This document shows positions 8,746 through 19,866 of a stretch of 64,000 bases of DNA, piece after piece. Origin of the DNA: Enterococcaceae bacterium OF42-14pH9A (GTDB taxonomy: Bacteria > Bacillota > Bacilli > Lactobacillales > Enterococcaceae); assembly GCA_027692465.1 (NCBI GenBank), contig JAQEYU010000004.1, forward strand, positions 143,865 through 207,864, read 5' to 3'. Both the position numbers and the translations under genes were made by a program. The notes beneath the pieces are model-generated. The model did not search any database, was not told the DNA's origin, and saw only the letters and a list, made by a program, of their open reading frames with translations. The first letter of the stretch is position 1. Every line of letters starts with the position of its first letter.

Positions 8746-8794
8746 AAGCACCCCCGAAAGTCAGATGGAAATCTGCATTTCGGGGGTGCTTTTT
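8746..8794 (+). terminator. Terminator of the apbE/FMN reductase operon
   Basis: AAGCACCCCCGAAA pairs with TTTCGGGGGTGCTT and is followed by a T run. The 14-base stem is nearly perfect. Confidence 0.92.
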
Positions 8795-8798
8795 GATT

Positions 8799-8871
8799 GC
8801 CGGGGTCAGATTGGAGAGCCTTCTGAAACTTTTCGGCACTCGGCCGTTTTTAATTTCAGTCTGGATGAAAT
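8799..8871 (-). repeat. R1 repeat, short inverted copy
   Basis: This stretch is the reverse complement of the left end of the long R1 copies (916-965, 58804-58870) and ends in CTGGATGAAATA, which marks the left boundary of the element. It starts five bases after the operon terminator, between it and the ubiX stop. A second short copy lies at 19955-20032. Confidence 0.75.
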
Positions 8872-8931
8872 ACCCGTGACCAGCGAGCTTTGGCATATTT
8901 CCTTGCTAACTGCCTGTACGCCGCAGTTTGT

Positions 8932-9528
8932 TTAAAGCATGTGATTTTTAGCAGTGTCGGGAGCGCCTGACCAGCGTCGCCCCAGGTCGTGGGTCAGCTG
9001 CAGGGCATCCAGCAGCTTCATGGTCTGGTGTTCCAGCAGGTCCTCGATGCTGCGGGGCTGATTGTAAAAGGCGGGCATCGGCGGCAGGATGCGGGCGCCC
9101 AGCCGGGAAAGCTTTGTGAGGTTTTCCAGATGAAGGGTGCTCAGCGGGGTCTCCCGCGGGACCAAAAGCAGCGGACGTTGTTCCTTCAAGGCGACATCGG
9201 CTGCCCGGGTGATGAGGTTATCGGCAAAGCCACAGGCGATGGCGGCGCAGGTCTTCATGCTGGCGGGAACGATGACGGTCGCGTCGATGGGATACGAACC
9301 GCTGGCGACGGCTGCGCTTTGATCGTTTTCATCATAGAGAACATCGCAGAGGGCCCCGACCTCGGCGGCACTCAGGGTTGTCTCCAGGCGCAGGTTTTCT
9401 TTGGCCCACTTGCTGAGGATGCCGTGGACTTCGACCTCCGGCAGCAACTGCAGAGCCTGCAGCAGGCGCACGCCGTAAAGGCTGCCGGAAGCGCCGGTCA
9501 TGGCTACGAGGACACGTTTTTTTGTCAT
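8932..9528 (-). CDS. ubiX: UbiX-family flavin prenyltransferase
   Basis: UbiX makes prenylated FMN, the cofactor of UbiD decarboxylases. The 198-residue protein has the expected MTGASGSLYGVRLLQAL flavin loop, VPASMKTCAAIACGFADNLITRAADV and the PRETPLSTLHLENL segment. It is ten bases downstream of ubiD and co-transcribed with it, so it very probably supplies the cofactor. The length is standard. In lactobacilli the equivalent pair is LpdB/LpdC (gallate decarboxylase); an LpdD-like small subunit is not found here. Confidence 0.93.
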   Translation of the reverse strand: MTKKRVLVAMTGASGSLYGVRLLQALQLLPEVEVHGILSKWAKENLRLETTLSAAEVGALCDVLYDENDQSAAVASGSYPIDATVIVPASMKTCAAIACGFADNLITRAADVALKEQRPLLLVPRETPLSTLHLENLTKLSRLGARILPPMPAFYNQPRSIEDLLEHQTMKLLDALQLTHDLGRRWSGAPDTAKNHML

Positions 9529-9538
9529 AATGGACTCC

Positions 9539-11059
9539 TTACTTCAAGTATTCCTGCCAATCCGGGACATCCAGAAAGGCGGCCCGGTGGAAATGTTCTT
9601 TCAAATCATAGGGGACTGTGCCGTCCAAAATGGTTTTGGCACTCATGCCCTTGAAGCGGATCTGGCCGGGGTTGTATTCCGGAATCTCGGAAGGATCCAG
9701 CGGGTGGTTGCGCATGCCCGGCAGGACCAGAATGTCTTTGTCTCCTTGGAAACGGGTGTTCAAGGTCCACATGACATCGTTCATATCAAAAATATCCACG
9801 TCTTCGTCTACCAGAATCACGGTTTTTAATTCTTTGAAGGCCGACAATGCCAAAAGGGCTGCTTGGCGCTGGATGCCTTCATCGGCGGGACCGGTTTTTT
9901 TGATCTGCAGGATGCTCATAAGCTTGCCGCCCCCGGCTGGAGGGTTGTAGACGTTCAAAACTTTGCCGGGGATCGCCCGCTGTGTCAGATCCAAGATGCT
10001 GGCTTCGGTGGGGATACCGGCCATGGCCACGTGTTCTTCGCTGGGCCCGATGGTGGTCTGCATGATGGGCCGATCACGGCGGTGGGTGACGGCCTTGACC
10101 TTCACCACATTGACTGCCGGATTAGCTTCACCGGTGTAGCCGGGAAACTCCGGCATGGCGTACCCGCTGTTGGTGTTGATGTCTTCTTGCATCGTGGCAT
10201 GGGGCAGGATCTCGGCTTCGATGATGAATTCGGAGCGGGCAATCCCGACTTCGGCAACGGTCAGGCTGTCTACCAGTTGGACCGGCTGTTGTCGCAATGC
10301 ACCGGCAATCCAGAGCTCATTGTAGCCCAGAGGTGTGGTCGGGGGCTCGAAGGTCGTGCCGATGGAGATGGCAGGATCCAGCCCGATATTGATGGTGATG
10401 GGCATCGGGCGATCCAGCGCTTCGAACTGCTTTTGGAAATGACCGATATGGCGGCCGCCGGGCATTACATACATGCCGATGGTGTCGGCGTCTTCCAGTA
10501 CCATCCGGTGAATGGTGACGTCAGACATCGTCTTATCAGGATCTGATCCCAACACGACGCCCATCGTGATATACGGTCCGGCATCTTGCGGGGTATTGGT
10601 AGGTGCCGGCAGGATTTTGCGGATATCAAAATCCGGATCTTCTGCCAGGTGAACCACCTCCTGAGCCGGAGCGTCTGCGCGGGTGACTTTCACCGGTTTG
10701 ACCGGATGATCCACGCAGTCCTTCAATAAATGCCCCAATGTTTTGGGATCGTGCCCCAAAATGGCGCCCACCCGCTCACGGCTGGCCATCAGACCAATCG
10801 CCACCCGCATGTCCGGAAAGCCTTTTACCTGGTTGAAAATCATGGCCGGGCCTTCCTGGGTGGGGCGCATCACCGTTCCGCCGGCGCCGATGTAGCGGTA
10901 CACGCCCGCCAGCTGGGAATCGGGATCTACCGGCCGATCGGTCTCGTGGAGTGCTCCGGGTAGTTGGGACAATTCCTGCAGCACCCGCCGCAGGTCATAA
11001 GGGGCCTGGTTGGCGGCAGCTGTTGTTTGAGTCGAATGTTCATTATGCAGTTTGGACAT
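9539..11059 (-). CDS. ubiD: UbiD-family (phenolic acid) decarboxylase
   Basis: 506 residues from ATG 11059, preceded by an AAAGGAGGAAGGAAT ribosome site; a further upstream ATG at 11101 sits before that site and is not used. The family performs prenyl-FMN-dependent reversible decarboxylation of aromatic or unsaturated acids. Recognisable parts are TTFEPPTTPLGYNELWIAGAL, EHVAMAGIPTEA and the C-terminal VDEDVDIFDMNDVMWTLNTRFQ. The last of these fits the gallate/hydroxybenzoate clade (LpdC, VdcC) better than the quinone-pathway UbiD. With UbiX downstream and a LysR upstream, a detoxifying phenolic-acid decarboxylase is the best guess; the substrate is not shown. Confidence 0.9.
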   Translation of the reverse strand: MSKLHNEHSTQTTAAANQAPYDLRRVLQELSQLPGALHETDRPVDPDSQLAGVYRYIGAGGTVMRPTQEGPAMIFNQVKGFPDMRVAIGLMASRERVGAILGHDPKTLGHLLKDCVDHPVKPVKVTRADAPAQEVVHLAEDPDFDIRKILPAPTNTPQDAGPYITMGVVLGSDPDKTMSDVTIHRMVLEDADTIGMYVMPGGRHIGHFQKQFEALDRPMPITINIGLDPAISIGTTFEPPTTPLGYNELWIAGALRQQPVQLVDSLTVAEVGIARSEFIIEAEILPHATMQEDINTNSGYAMPEFPGYTGEANPAVNVVKVKAVTHRRDRPIMQTTIGPSEEHVAMAGIPTEASILDLTQRAIPGKVLNVYNPPAGGGKLMSILQIKKTGPADEGIQRQAALLALSAFKELKTVILVDEDVDIFDMNDVMWTLNTRFQGDKDILVLPGMRNHPLDPSEIPEYNPGQIRFKGMSAKTILDGTVPYDLKEHFHRAAFLDVPDWQEYLK

Positions 11060-11094
11060 ATTCCTTCCTCCTTTGAATGGCAGCAAACAAGACC

Positions 11095-11143
11095 GGCGCA
11101 AAGCTTTTTTGGAAAAAATTTGTTTTGAAAAACGCTTTGCGCC
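11095..11143. promoter_or_regulatory. Long inverted repeat in the ubiD leader
   Basis: GGCGCAAAGC (11095-11104) and GCTTTGCGCC (11134-11143) are perfect arms around an AT-rich loop that itself holds the near-palindrome TTTTTTGGAAAAAA. On the plus strand the right arm is followed by CTTTTTT, giving a terminator-like shape. On the minus strand it falls within the ubiD leader, some 35 bases before the start. It could be an operator or leader hairpin for ubiD, or a terminator against plus-strand read-through. Confidence 0.55.
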
Positions 11144-11261
11144 CTTTTTTGGCAGCCTGACTGTAGCTGAGGGGCGGCGGGAATCGCCGGTGACCAGCAG
11201 GCTGCAATCTTGTTTTACGCTCTACTTGGATTGTAGGGGGCAAAGAGAGCCGGAACAATTC

Positions 11262-11303
11262 AAAAAAACCCAAGTTGCATTCCAAAATGGAATATAACTT
11301 GGG
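11262..11303 (-). terminator. Terminator of the LysR gene
   Basis: Read on the minus strand, CCCAAGTT-ATTCC pairs with GGAAT-AACTTGGG around a small loop, followed by a run of T (the A run at 11262-11268). It lies seven bases after the LysR stop and separates the regulator from ubiD. Confidence 0.85.
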
Positions 11304-11309
11304 CTGTTG

Positions 11310-12176
11310 TTATTTTAAGCTGTTCCAGAAGCGGTCGCTGGCAGCAGAATGGCTTCCTTTGGCCCGCAAAAAACACAGGTAGCTTTCCAGACCGGGGGTG
11401 ATGGGGCGCAGCACCAGTTCCGGCGGCAGCTGGCCGGCGACGGTCTTTTCCATCAAAAGGGAGATGCCCAGGCGGCTGGCGGTCAATTCCAAGATCATAT
11501 CGACACGGGAGCCGCCGTAGTTGTCCTGCGGGGTGAAACCGGCTTTGCGGCAAAGCTCGATGATGGGCTGATGGCTGCCGGTCTCCGGTCCCAGCAGCAG
11601 GAAGGCTTCATTTTTCAGCTTTTCCAAGGAAACGAGCTCATCGTTGGCGCGGGGATGGTCCCGGTGCAAAAGAACCATCAGCCGATCGGTTTCCACCAGC
11701 CGATAATCAAAGGTCTTGGGGCTCAGATCGAAGAGGCGGGCGAAGTAGATGACGTCTTCGGCAAGGCTGTCCAGCTGATTGATATGGGGATTTTCCATCT
11801 CCCGCAGGCTCCAGTGAATCTCCGGATGCCGGCGGAAAAAGTCGTTCAACAGGCGGAGTGCTGCGTATTTATTAATGGTGGGGATGGCTTGGACGATGAG
11901 GCGGTGACGGTTTTCTGCTTGCAGCTGGCGGGCTTGTTGCTGCAGCAGCTCCCACTGGCTGACGATGGTCCGCGCCCTTGGCAGCAGGCTTTGGCCGGCT
12001 GTTGTCAGGCTGATTTTGCGGGAGCGGCGGTTGAACAGCCGCACCCCCAGTTCCCGCTCCAAAGCCTGGATCTGTTTGGTGATATTGCCCTGAGTGGTAA
12101 AGCGCTGTTCGGCGGTTTTCGAGTAGCTCAGGGTCTCTGCCAGAGCAGTGAACGCCGCCAGTTTTTGGATATCCAA
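11310..12176 (-). CDS. LysR-family transcriptional regulator
   Basis: 288 residues. The N-terminal winged HTH is clear (DIQKLAAFTALAETLSYSKTAEQRF, then QGNITKQIQALERELGVRLFNR), and an effector-binding periplasmic-protein-like domain follows from about residue 90. I chose the TTG at 12176, because GGAGG lies nine bases before it and the LysR fold begins right there; the frame stays open 22 codons further up. It is upstream of ubiD-ubiX on the same strand and is the likely phenolic-acid sensor for them, as in lpd/hcr/tan loci of lactobacilli. The ligand is unknown. Confidence 0.88.
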   Translation of the reverse strand: MDIQKLAAFTALAETLSYSKTAEQRFTTQGNITKQIQALERELGVRLFNRRSRKISLTTAGQSLLPRARTIVSQWELLQQQARQLQAENRHRLIVQAIPTINKYAALRLLNDFFRRHPEIHWSLREMENPHINQLDSLAEDVIYFARLFDLSPKTFDYRLVETDRLMVLLHRDHPRANDELVSLEKLKNEAFLLLGPETGSHQPIIELCRKAGFTPQDNYGGSRVDMILELTASRLGISLLMEKTVAGQLPPELVLRPITPGLESYLCFLRAKGSHSAASDRFWNSLK

Positions 12177-12272
12177 GAAGCAGGCCTCCTTTGAAATGGC
12201 TTTTGTCTTGATTATAAGGCATGGGCCGGCGAAAAGAAACACGGCTTTAAGTTGTTGTTATTTTATGATAGT

Positions 12273-12302
12273 TTGACAGCATTTTTGTTTCCATGCTATT
12301 CT
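12273..12302 (+). promoter_or_regulatory. Promoter of the licT-bgl operon
   Basis: TTGACA (12273-12278), an 18-base spacer and TATTCT (12297-12302). Transcription would begin at about 12308, so the antiterminator site at 12309 forms the very 5' end of the RNA. Confidence 0.75.
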
Positions 12303-12308
12303 GAACTC

Positions 12309-12342
12309 GAGATTGTTACCGCATACATAGCGCGCAAGACTC
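12309..12342 (+). promoter_or_regulatory. RAT (ribonucleic antiterminator) site 1
   Basis: The stretch begins with AGATTGTTACCGCA and continues with GCGCGCAAGAC. It follows the RAT consensus GGATTGTTACYGCA...GGCAAAACC of BglG/LicT-type leaders, with a few extra bases in the middle. LicT bound here would prevent a terminator fold. The overlapping terminator is not clear: downstream only GC-rich inverted repeats (about 12344-12385) and a TTTTT at about 12391 are seen. Confidence 0.65.
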
Positions 12343-12517
12343 ATGGGCGCCCACCGGCCAAGCGCCGGCCACGGATCGATCCGCCCGACTGTCGTTTTTG
12401 CCAGTTGCCGCTTCGCCAAGCCAAGCAGTCAGTCAAAAGGAGACAAACCCCGAGGAAAAACAGCGATCATTTTTATTTCTATTGTAACCAGTCATTTTTT
12501 GCCGTCGGAGGGATTCT

Positions 12518-13357
12518 ATGCAGGTGAAAAAAATCATCAACAACAATATCCTGCTGACGGTGGATCCCGGCGGCAGTGAACGGATCCTGATGGGTAAGGG
12601 AATCGGCTTTCACGCCAAAAACGGCGGGCCGGTTGACGAAGCCCTGGTGGAAAAGACCTACGCTATCACGGACGAATGGACGGAAAACAAGCTGACCCAG
12701 CTTTTGCGGGAAATCTCGCTGGAGCATCTGCAGGCAGCCAATGAGATCATCAGCTTTGCCCGCGTCTCACTGGGCAAAAAGCTCAGCGAGAACCTGTTTT
12801 TGACGCTGACGGATCACATTCACTACGCCATCTGCCGCCAGGAACAGGGCATCTTTTTGAAAAATGCCCTCTTGTGGGAGATCAAACGCTTCTACAACCA
12901 TGAGTTTCTCATCGGCAAAGAAGCGCTGCGGATCATCCGGGACAAGCTGGCGGTGGAGCTGCCGGAAGACGAGGCCGGCTTCATCGCACTGCACATCGTC
13001 AATGCCAATCTCGATCTGGCGGCCGTCTCCCAGGTTTCGGAAATGGCGGAGACGATTCAGCAGATCATGAATATCGTCAAGTACCATTTCAATACGGAGC
13101 TGGACGAATATTCCCTGAATTATGAGCGTTTCGTGACTCACCTGAAATTTTTCATGCAGCGGTTGTTCAGCGGCGTCCAACTGAAGGACCCCGACACCGT
13201 AGCAATCATGGGTCACCTGAAGGAACAGTATCAAAAAGAGTACGCCTGTGCCGAAAAGATCAGCCGCTATATCGCCACTCTTTATCAGCGCCAGCTGCAA
13301 GAAGACGAGCTGATCTATCTGACGATCCACATTAAACGGATCACAACTGAAGAATAG
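12518..13357 (+). CDS. licT: LicT/BglG-family transcription antiterminator
   Basis: 279 residues: an RNA-binding CAT domain (1-56, VKKIINNNILLTVD), then PRD1 and PRD2 with the conserved phosphorylatable histidines in THIHYAI-like (DHIHYAI), FIALHIVNAN, RFVTHLKFF and YLTIHIKRI. A CGGAGGG ribosome site precedes the ATG. LicT binds RAT sequences when beta-glucosides are transported and HPr allows it, and is inactivated by EIIBgl. RAT sites before and after this gene and the downstream bglP give the standard autogenous circuit. Confidence 0.95.
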   Translation: MQVKKIINNNILLTVDPGGSERILMGKGIGFHAKNGGPVDEALVEKTYAITDEWTENKLTQLLREISLEHLQAANEIISFARVSLGKKLSENLFLTLTDHIHYAICRQEQGIFLKNALLWEIKRFYNHEFLIGKEALRIIRDKLAVELPEDEAGFIALHIVNANLDLAAVSQVSEMAETIQQIMNIVKYHFNTELDEYSLNYERFVTHLKFFMQRLFSGVQLKDPDTVAIMGHLKEQYQKEYACAEKISRYIATLYQRQLQEDELIYLTIHIKRITTEE

Positions 13358-13385
13358 GATCGTTACCGGTCAAGCGGGCGAGACC
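13357..13385 (+). promoter_or_regulatory. RAT site 2, before bglP
   Basis: A 29-base element of exactly the LicT RAT length starts GGATCGTTACCGG and ends GGGCGAGACC, overlapping the last base of licT. Its 3' end is shared with the left arm of the terminator at 13381-13439, so the two folds exclude each other. Confidence 0.85.
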
Positions 13386-13439
13386 TGAACAACACCAGCA
13401 GTTTCAAGGACTGCGGGGGTTTCGTTCGGGTCTTTTTTT
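13381..13439 (+). terminator. RAT-controlled terminator before bglP
   Basis: AGACCTGAAC pairs with GTTCGGGTCT (one G-T pair) and is followed by a run of T. The overlap with RAT site 2 is the classical LicT switch, so bglP and the glucosidase should be expressed only when LicT is active. Confidence 0.88.
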
Positions 13440-13552
13440 ACCCAAAAATCCGTAAAAAACCGCCGCAGCCAAGGCGAACCTGTCTTTCAGCACACCAAAC
13501 GGCCCGACCACGATTTCACTAGCGAAGGACCCGATCAAAAGGAGGAAAAAAG

Positions 13553-16896
<3,344 letters not shown>

Positions 16897-17408
16897 CGGG
16901 AACAACACGAATAAAAACCGCGCCCGACTGGAACCGAATAACACGATTTTTTTGCAGGCTGCTGCGGCTGTTGAGGCAAAGACAGGGCTCAGATTAGCGA
17001 TGGGACCGTTGAGAAGCCGGAGTTTCGAGCAGTCCGGAGCGGGACGGCGCCGGCCATGACGACTCTTGCAGGTCGTCTGATTAGAAAATAGAATACTCGC
17101 TGCGTCGGATTGGCAGCCATTGCCGGTCAGGCGAAATAGCGCTGGAACAGCTTTTGAATAACTAAAATACCAACAGTCACCAACTCCGGATTTTGGTCCG
17201 GGGCTGGCGGCTGTTTTTTGCTTGCAGCGATGGTGGCGGGACTGCGGATTTCGCCGGCTCGGTTCTGGCTCGGCTCCGGCTCGGCTTCGGTGCGGGGCCG
17301 CCGCCGTCGTCGTGGCCGCCGTCGTGGCCGCGGTTTGGGCGATAATTTTTTGCGCCGGGGGCTTTTTTGCGCTATCCTTTGATTGATGAAAAGAAAGGTG
17401 GTGGAGCC
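16897..17408. other. Intergenic region after the bgl operon
   Basis: About 510 bases. A terminator stands at 17172-17219. At 17280-17335 there is a very GC-rich stretch of GCCGCC/GTCGTC units; its minus-strand reading is a run of Arg and Pro without a start codon, so it is not called a gene. The rest shows nothing recognisable. Confidence 0.5.
17172..17219 (+). terminator. Terminator downstream of the bgl operon
   Basis: AACAGTCACCAACTCCGG pairs with CCGGGGCTGGCGGCTGTT (a few mismatches) and is followed by six T. It lies about 275 bases after the glucosidase stop. Confidence 0.7.
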
Positions 17409-17870
17409 ATGAAGGAGCTTGATCTGGCGGATCTGCAATACGAACCGGAGGGCCAGTTTTTGGACCGCAAGCGGGCGTCGATCCCGCCGCAGCGAGCTGC
17501 CCAGTATCTCAGCGCCTTTGCCAACGGTTTGGGCGGACGGCTGATCCTTGGTGTCGAAGACGATGGCGGGATCACGGGCTTCAAATTTCCCGGCTCGGTG
17601 CCGGTGGCGGAATATCTGGCAGCTCCCGGTCGTTTTCTGCGGGAACAGCCTACGTACACCACCACCCGGATCCCCTGCCGCAATTTTCGTGGGGAGCCGG
17701 ACGAGATCCTGGTCTTTCACGTCGCGCCGTATCGCGAAGGCGTGGTGACGCTGGTGGACGGCTCCGGCTATCTGCGGGTGGGCGATGCCACCCGCAAGAT
17801 CAACCTGACCCTGTTGGCTGAGTTGAAAAAACGCTGGGATCGGCGGGGTGACAGGGCGAACGGTGTGTGA
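17409..17870 (+). CDS. Stand-alone AlbA_2 (Schlafen AAA_4-like) domain protein
   Basis: 153 residues from ATG 17409, preceded by AAAGGTGG. The fold is suggested by FLDRKRASIPPQRAAQYLSAFANGLGGRLILGVEDDGGITGF, then FHVAPYREGVVTLVDGSGYLRVGDATRKI. AlbA_2 domains usually form the N-terminus of 400-550 residue regulators that continue with a wHTH. This one stops right after the domain, so it is either a natural short version or a truncated gene. The function is unknown; roles in nucleic-acid binding or defence are known for the family only. Confidence 0.7.
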   Translation: MKELDLADLQYEPEGQFLDRKRASIPPQRAAQYLSAFANGLGGRLILGVEDDGGITGFKFPGSVPVAEYLAAPGRFLREQPTYTTTRIPCRNFRGEPDEILVFHVAPYREGVVTLVDGSGYLRVGDATRKINLTLLAELKKRWDRRGDRANGV

Positions 17871-18386
17871 GGAGTGAGCTGAGCGGGGTGCCGGCGCCTG
17901 AGCAGTTTTTCGCTAATCTGTCGAGCGGACACTGGGAATATTGCCGGGAACGCTGCTGAGAGCCGATTTTTTAATGAAATCAAAGTGGGACTGCAACAGG
18001 CAAAAAAACTATGCGTTAGGTAAGACTCGGCTTGCAGCAAAAGGACCGAATTTTCAGATAATTACTAATGAAAAGACAATGCTGTGGTATACTTAGCAGA
18101 GCGTAAAAATAAGCCGGATAAACACGAAAAATATCGGGGGTCGTCAGAATCTGTATAGCTGTTTTTGCGAATGTCGCTGCTTGCACTTGCGCTGCCTGCC
18201 TCCGTGAATGGCCGCTGCAAAATGCAAAAAGGCGCAGCCGCTATTTGGCTTTCGACGATCCGGATGCCATTTTGCACATGCGGTGGCGTCCTTTGAAAGC
18301 CGGCTGGCGGCGACTTTTTTTGAAACCGGTAACATCCAAGGCAAATCAATCAAATAAAACAAACTCCAACGAAAAGAGGTTCAACC
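17871..18386. other. Intergenic region with a possible distant promoter
   Basis: About 515 bases. A TATACT at 18088-18093 could be a -10 for the following dehydrogenase, which would leave a leader of nearly 290 bases; no good -35 is visible. The leader has GC-rich inverted segments (18230-18325) and a T run at about 18317, so an attenuator is possible. A GAAAAGAGG ribosome site sits before 18387. No gene is seen. Confidence 0.4.
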
Positions 18387-19385
18387 ATGTTGAAATTAGC
18401 AATTTTAGGAAACGGCGGTTTTGCCAAGGTCCATGCCCGCAATGCGATCCGTGCCGGGGCGGAGGTCGTCGCCTTATGCGGGAGAAATAAAGAAAAGCTG
18501 GCAGCCTTCAACCAGGAGATCGGTGGCGGTGCCCGGGTGTATTTGAGCGGGGAATTTGAAAAGATGCTGGCGGCGGAAAAGCTCGACGCTCTGATCATCG
18601 CGCTGCCGCCATTTGCCAGACAGGATGAATTCGTCACGGCGGCCCGGCAGGGAATCAATATTTTTGTGGAAAAACCTATCGCCGCATCGCTGTCAGAAGG
18701 GCAGGCCATGGTCAAAGCGGCGGCGAATTCCGGAATCATCACCATGTCGGGTTTTCATATGCGGATGAGCCAACCGGTTAAACGAGTCAAAGGGCTGATC
18801 GAAGACGGGACCGCCGGCAGACCTGTGCTTTTTCAAGGGGCCTACTCGTGTAACTCGCTGCACAATGCTTGGTACATCGACAAGGACCGTTCCGGTGGGC
18901 AGATTTTCGAGCAGGTGATCCATCTCTATGATATGAATCGGTTTTTGTTGGGCGAGCCGAAGACGGTGCGGGCCCTCACCAATAATATCTGTCACAATCA
19001 CCTCATCGATTACACCATCGAAGACGTCAGCGGGATGATCGCGCAGTTCACCAACGGCAGTCTCAGCAGCATCACTGCCAACAACTGTGAAATCCCGGGC
19101 GCTTGGCTGTCCCTCTTTAAGATTGTCTATGAAAACCTGGTGGCTGAGTTTGAAAATGAAAGCAAAGTCAAGATCACTTACACGAAAGACCCGGACAAGC
19201 TGCCGGAAATCATCGAGGACCACGAGGATGTCTATCAACTGGAGATGAACGAGTTTTTGGATTGTATCAAAAACGGGCGGCCGGCCACCTGTGATGTCAA
19301 CGAAGGGTTCAAAACGCTGGTCTATGTGGACAAAGTGACCCGATCTGCCGCCCGCAATGGAGAAATGATGGACCTGTATCTGTGA
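18387..19385 (+). CDS. Gfo/Idh/MocA-family oxidoreductase
   Basis: 332 residues with an N-terminal Rossmann fold (LKLAILGNGGFAKVHARNA) and the EKPIA motif (IFVEKPIAASLSEGQ), whose Lys is catalytic in the family. A C-terminal alpha/beta domain contains GGQIFEQVIHLYDMNRFLLG, in which the His is usually the general acid/base. It oxidises or reduces a sugar, inositol or sugar derivative with NAD(P). It stands alone, not in an operon with the similar enzymes at 34-36 kb, and the substrate cannot be inferred. Confidence 0.88.
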   Translation: MLKLAILGNGGFAKVHARNAIRAGAEVVALCGRNKEKLAAFNQEIGGGARVYLSGEFEKMLAAEKLDALIIALPPFARQDEFVTAARQGINIFVEKPIAASLSEGQAMVKAAANSGIITMSGFHMRMSQPVKRVKGLIEDGTAGRPVLFQGAYSCNSLHNAWYIDKDRSGGQIFEQVIHLYDMNRFLLGEPKTVRALTNNICHNHLIDYTIEDVSGMIAQFTNGSLSSITANNCEIPGAWLSLFKIVYENLVAEFENESKVKITYTKDPDKLPEIIEDHEDVYQLEMNEFLDCIKNGRPATCDVNEGFKTLVYVDKVTRSAARNGEMMDLYL

Positions 19386-19594
19386 TTTCGCAGGAAAAAG
19401 GCTCTGAATACGACGCTTTCGCTGGCAGCAGCTGGAGCGGGTCTCTGTGGGCGGTAAAAACGCGGGGATCGCCGAATTGACGGGTGGAGCGGTGTGTGAA
19501 GGGGAGCGGCGGATTACCGGGAAAACCTGAGTTGACCGGCAGCGGACCTGCATGACGGCGAGGTCCGAGGGGAATTACCGCTGAAAATAACATG

Positions 19595-19632
19595 CCAAAA
19601 GAAGGCGGAGCAGCAGCTCGGCCTTCTTTTGG
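19595..19632. terminator. Bidirectional terminator
   Basis: CCAAAAGAAGGC pairs with GCCTTCTTTTGG around a short loop. It lies between the convergent dehydrogenase (plus) and DUF2922 gene (minus) and could serve both, although the flanking T/A runs are inside the stem. Confidence 0.7.
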
Positions 19633-19647
19633 TTGTGGACATCAGCT

Positions 19648-19866
19648 TCAGTCTTCGAACAGCGGCGTTTCGATGGTTTCGATATACTTGGCACTTTGGA
19701 CTTCGGCGTAAAGCTGGATGCCGTCTTTTTCAAACAACTCCAGATCCCGCAGGCCTTCCATCGCTGTGCGGACAGTGGGCTCGTCCAGATTGGTAGCGGC
19801 AATGATAGGATCCAAGCTGTGCTTGTTGCCTTCACCGTTCAAAAAGGTCATACGCAATTTTTTCAT
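19648..19866 (-). CDS. DUF2922 family small protein
   Basis: 72 residues, preceded by an ATGGAGGAACTGAATT ribosome region. The pattern KKLRMTFLNGEGNKHSL near the start and the 70-residue length fit DUF2922. In Lactobacillales such proteins are typically encoded next to a DUF1659 gene, often beside a sigma factor. Both are found upstream on the same strand here, but a short R1 copy lies between this gene and the DUF1659 gene. No function is established. Confidence 0.75.
   Translation of the reverse strand: MKKLRMTFLNGEGNKHSLDPIIAATNLDEPTVRTAMEGLRDLELFEKDGIQLYAEVQSAKYIETIETPLFED

Noticed and set aside
17127..17720. Minus-strand frame with an Arg/Pro-rich stretch
   Set aside because: Its first half is antisense to the AlbA_2 gene and the Arg-rich half has no start codon. 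The pattern comes from GCC/GTC-type GC-rich repeats.
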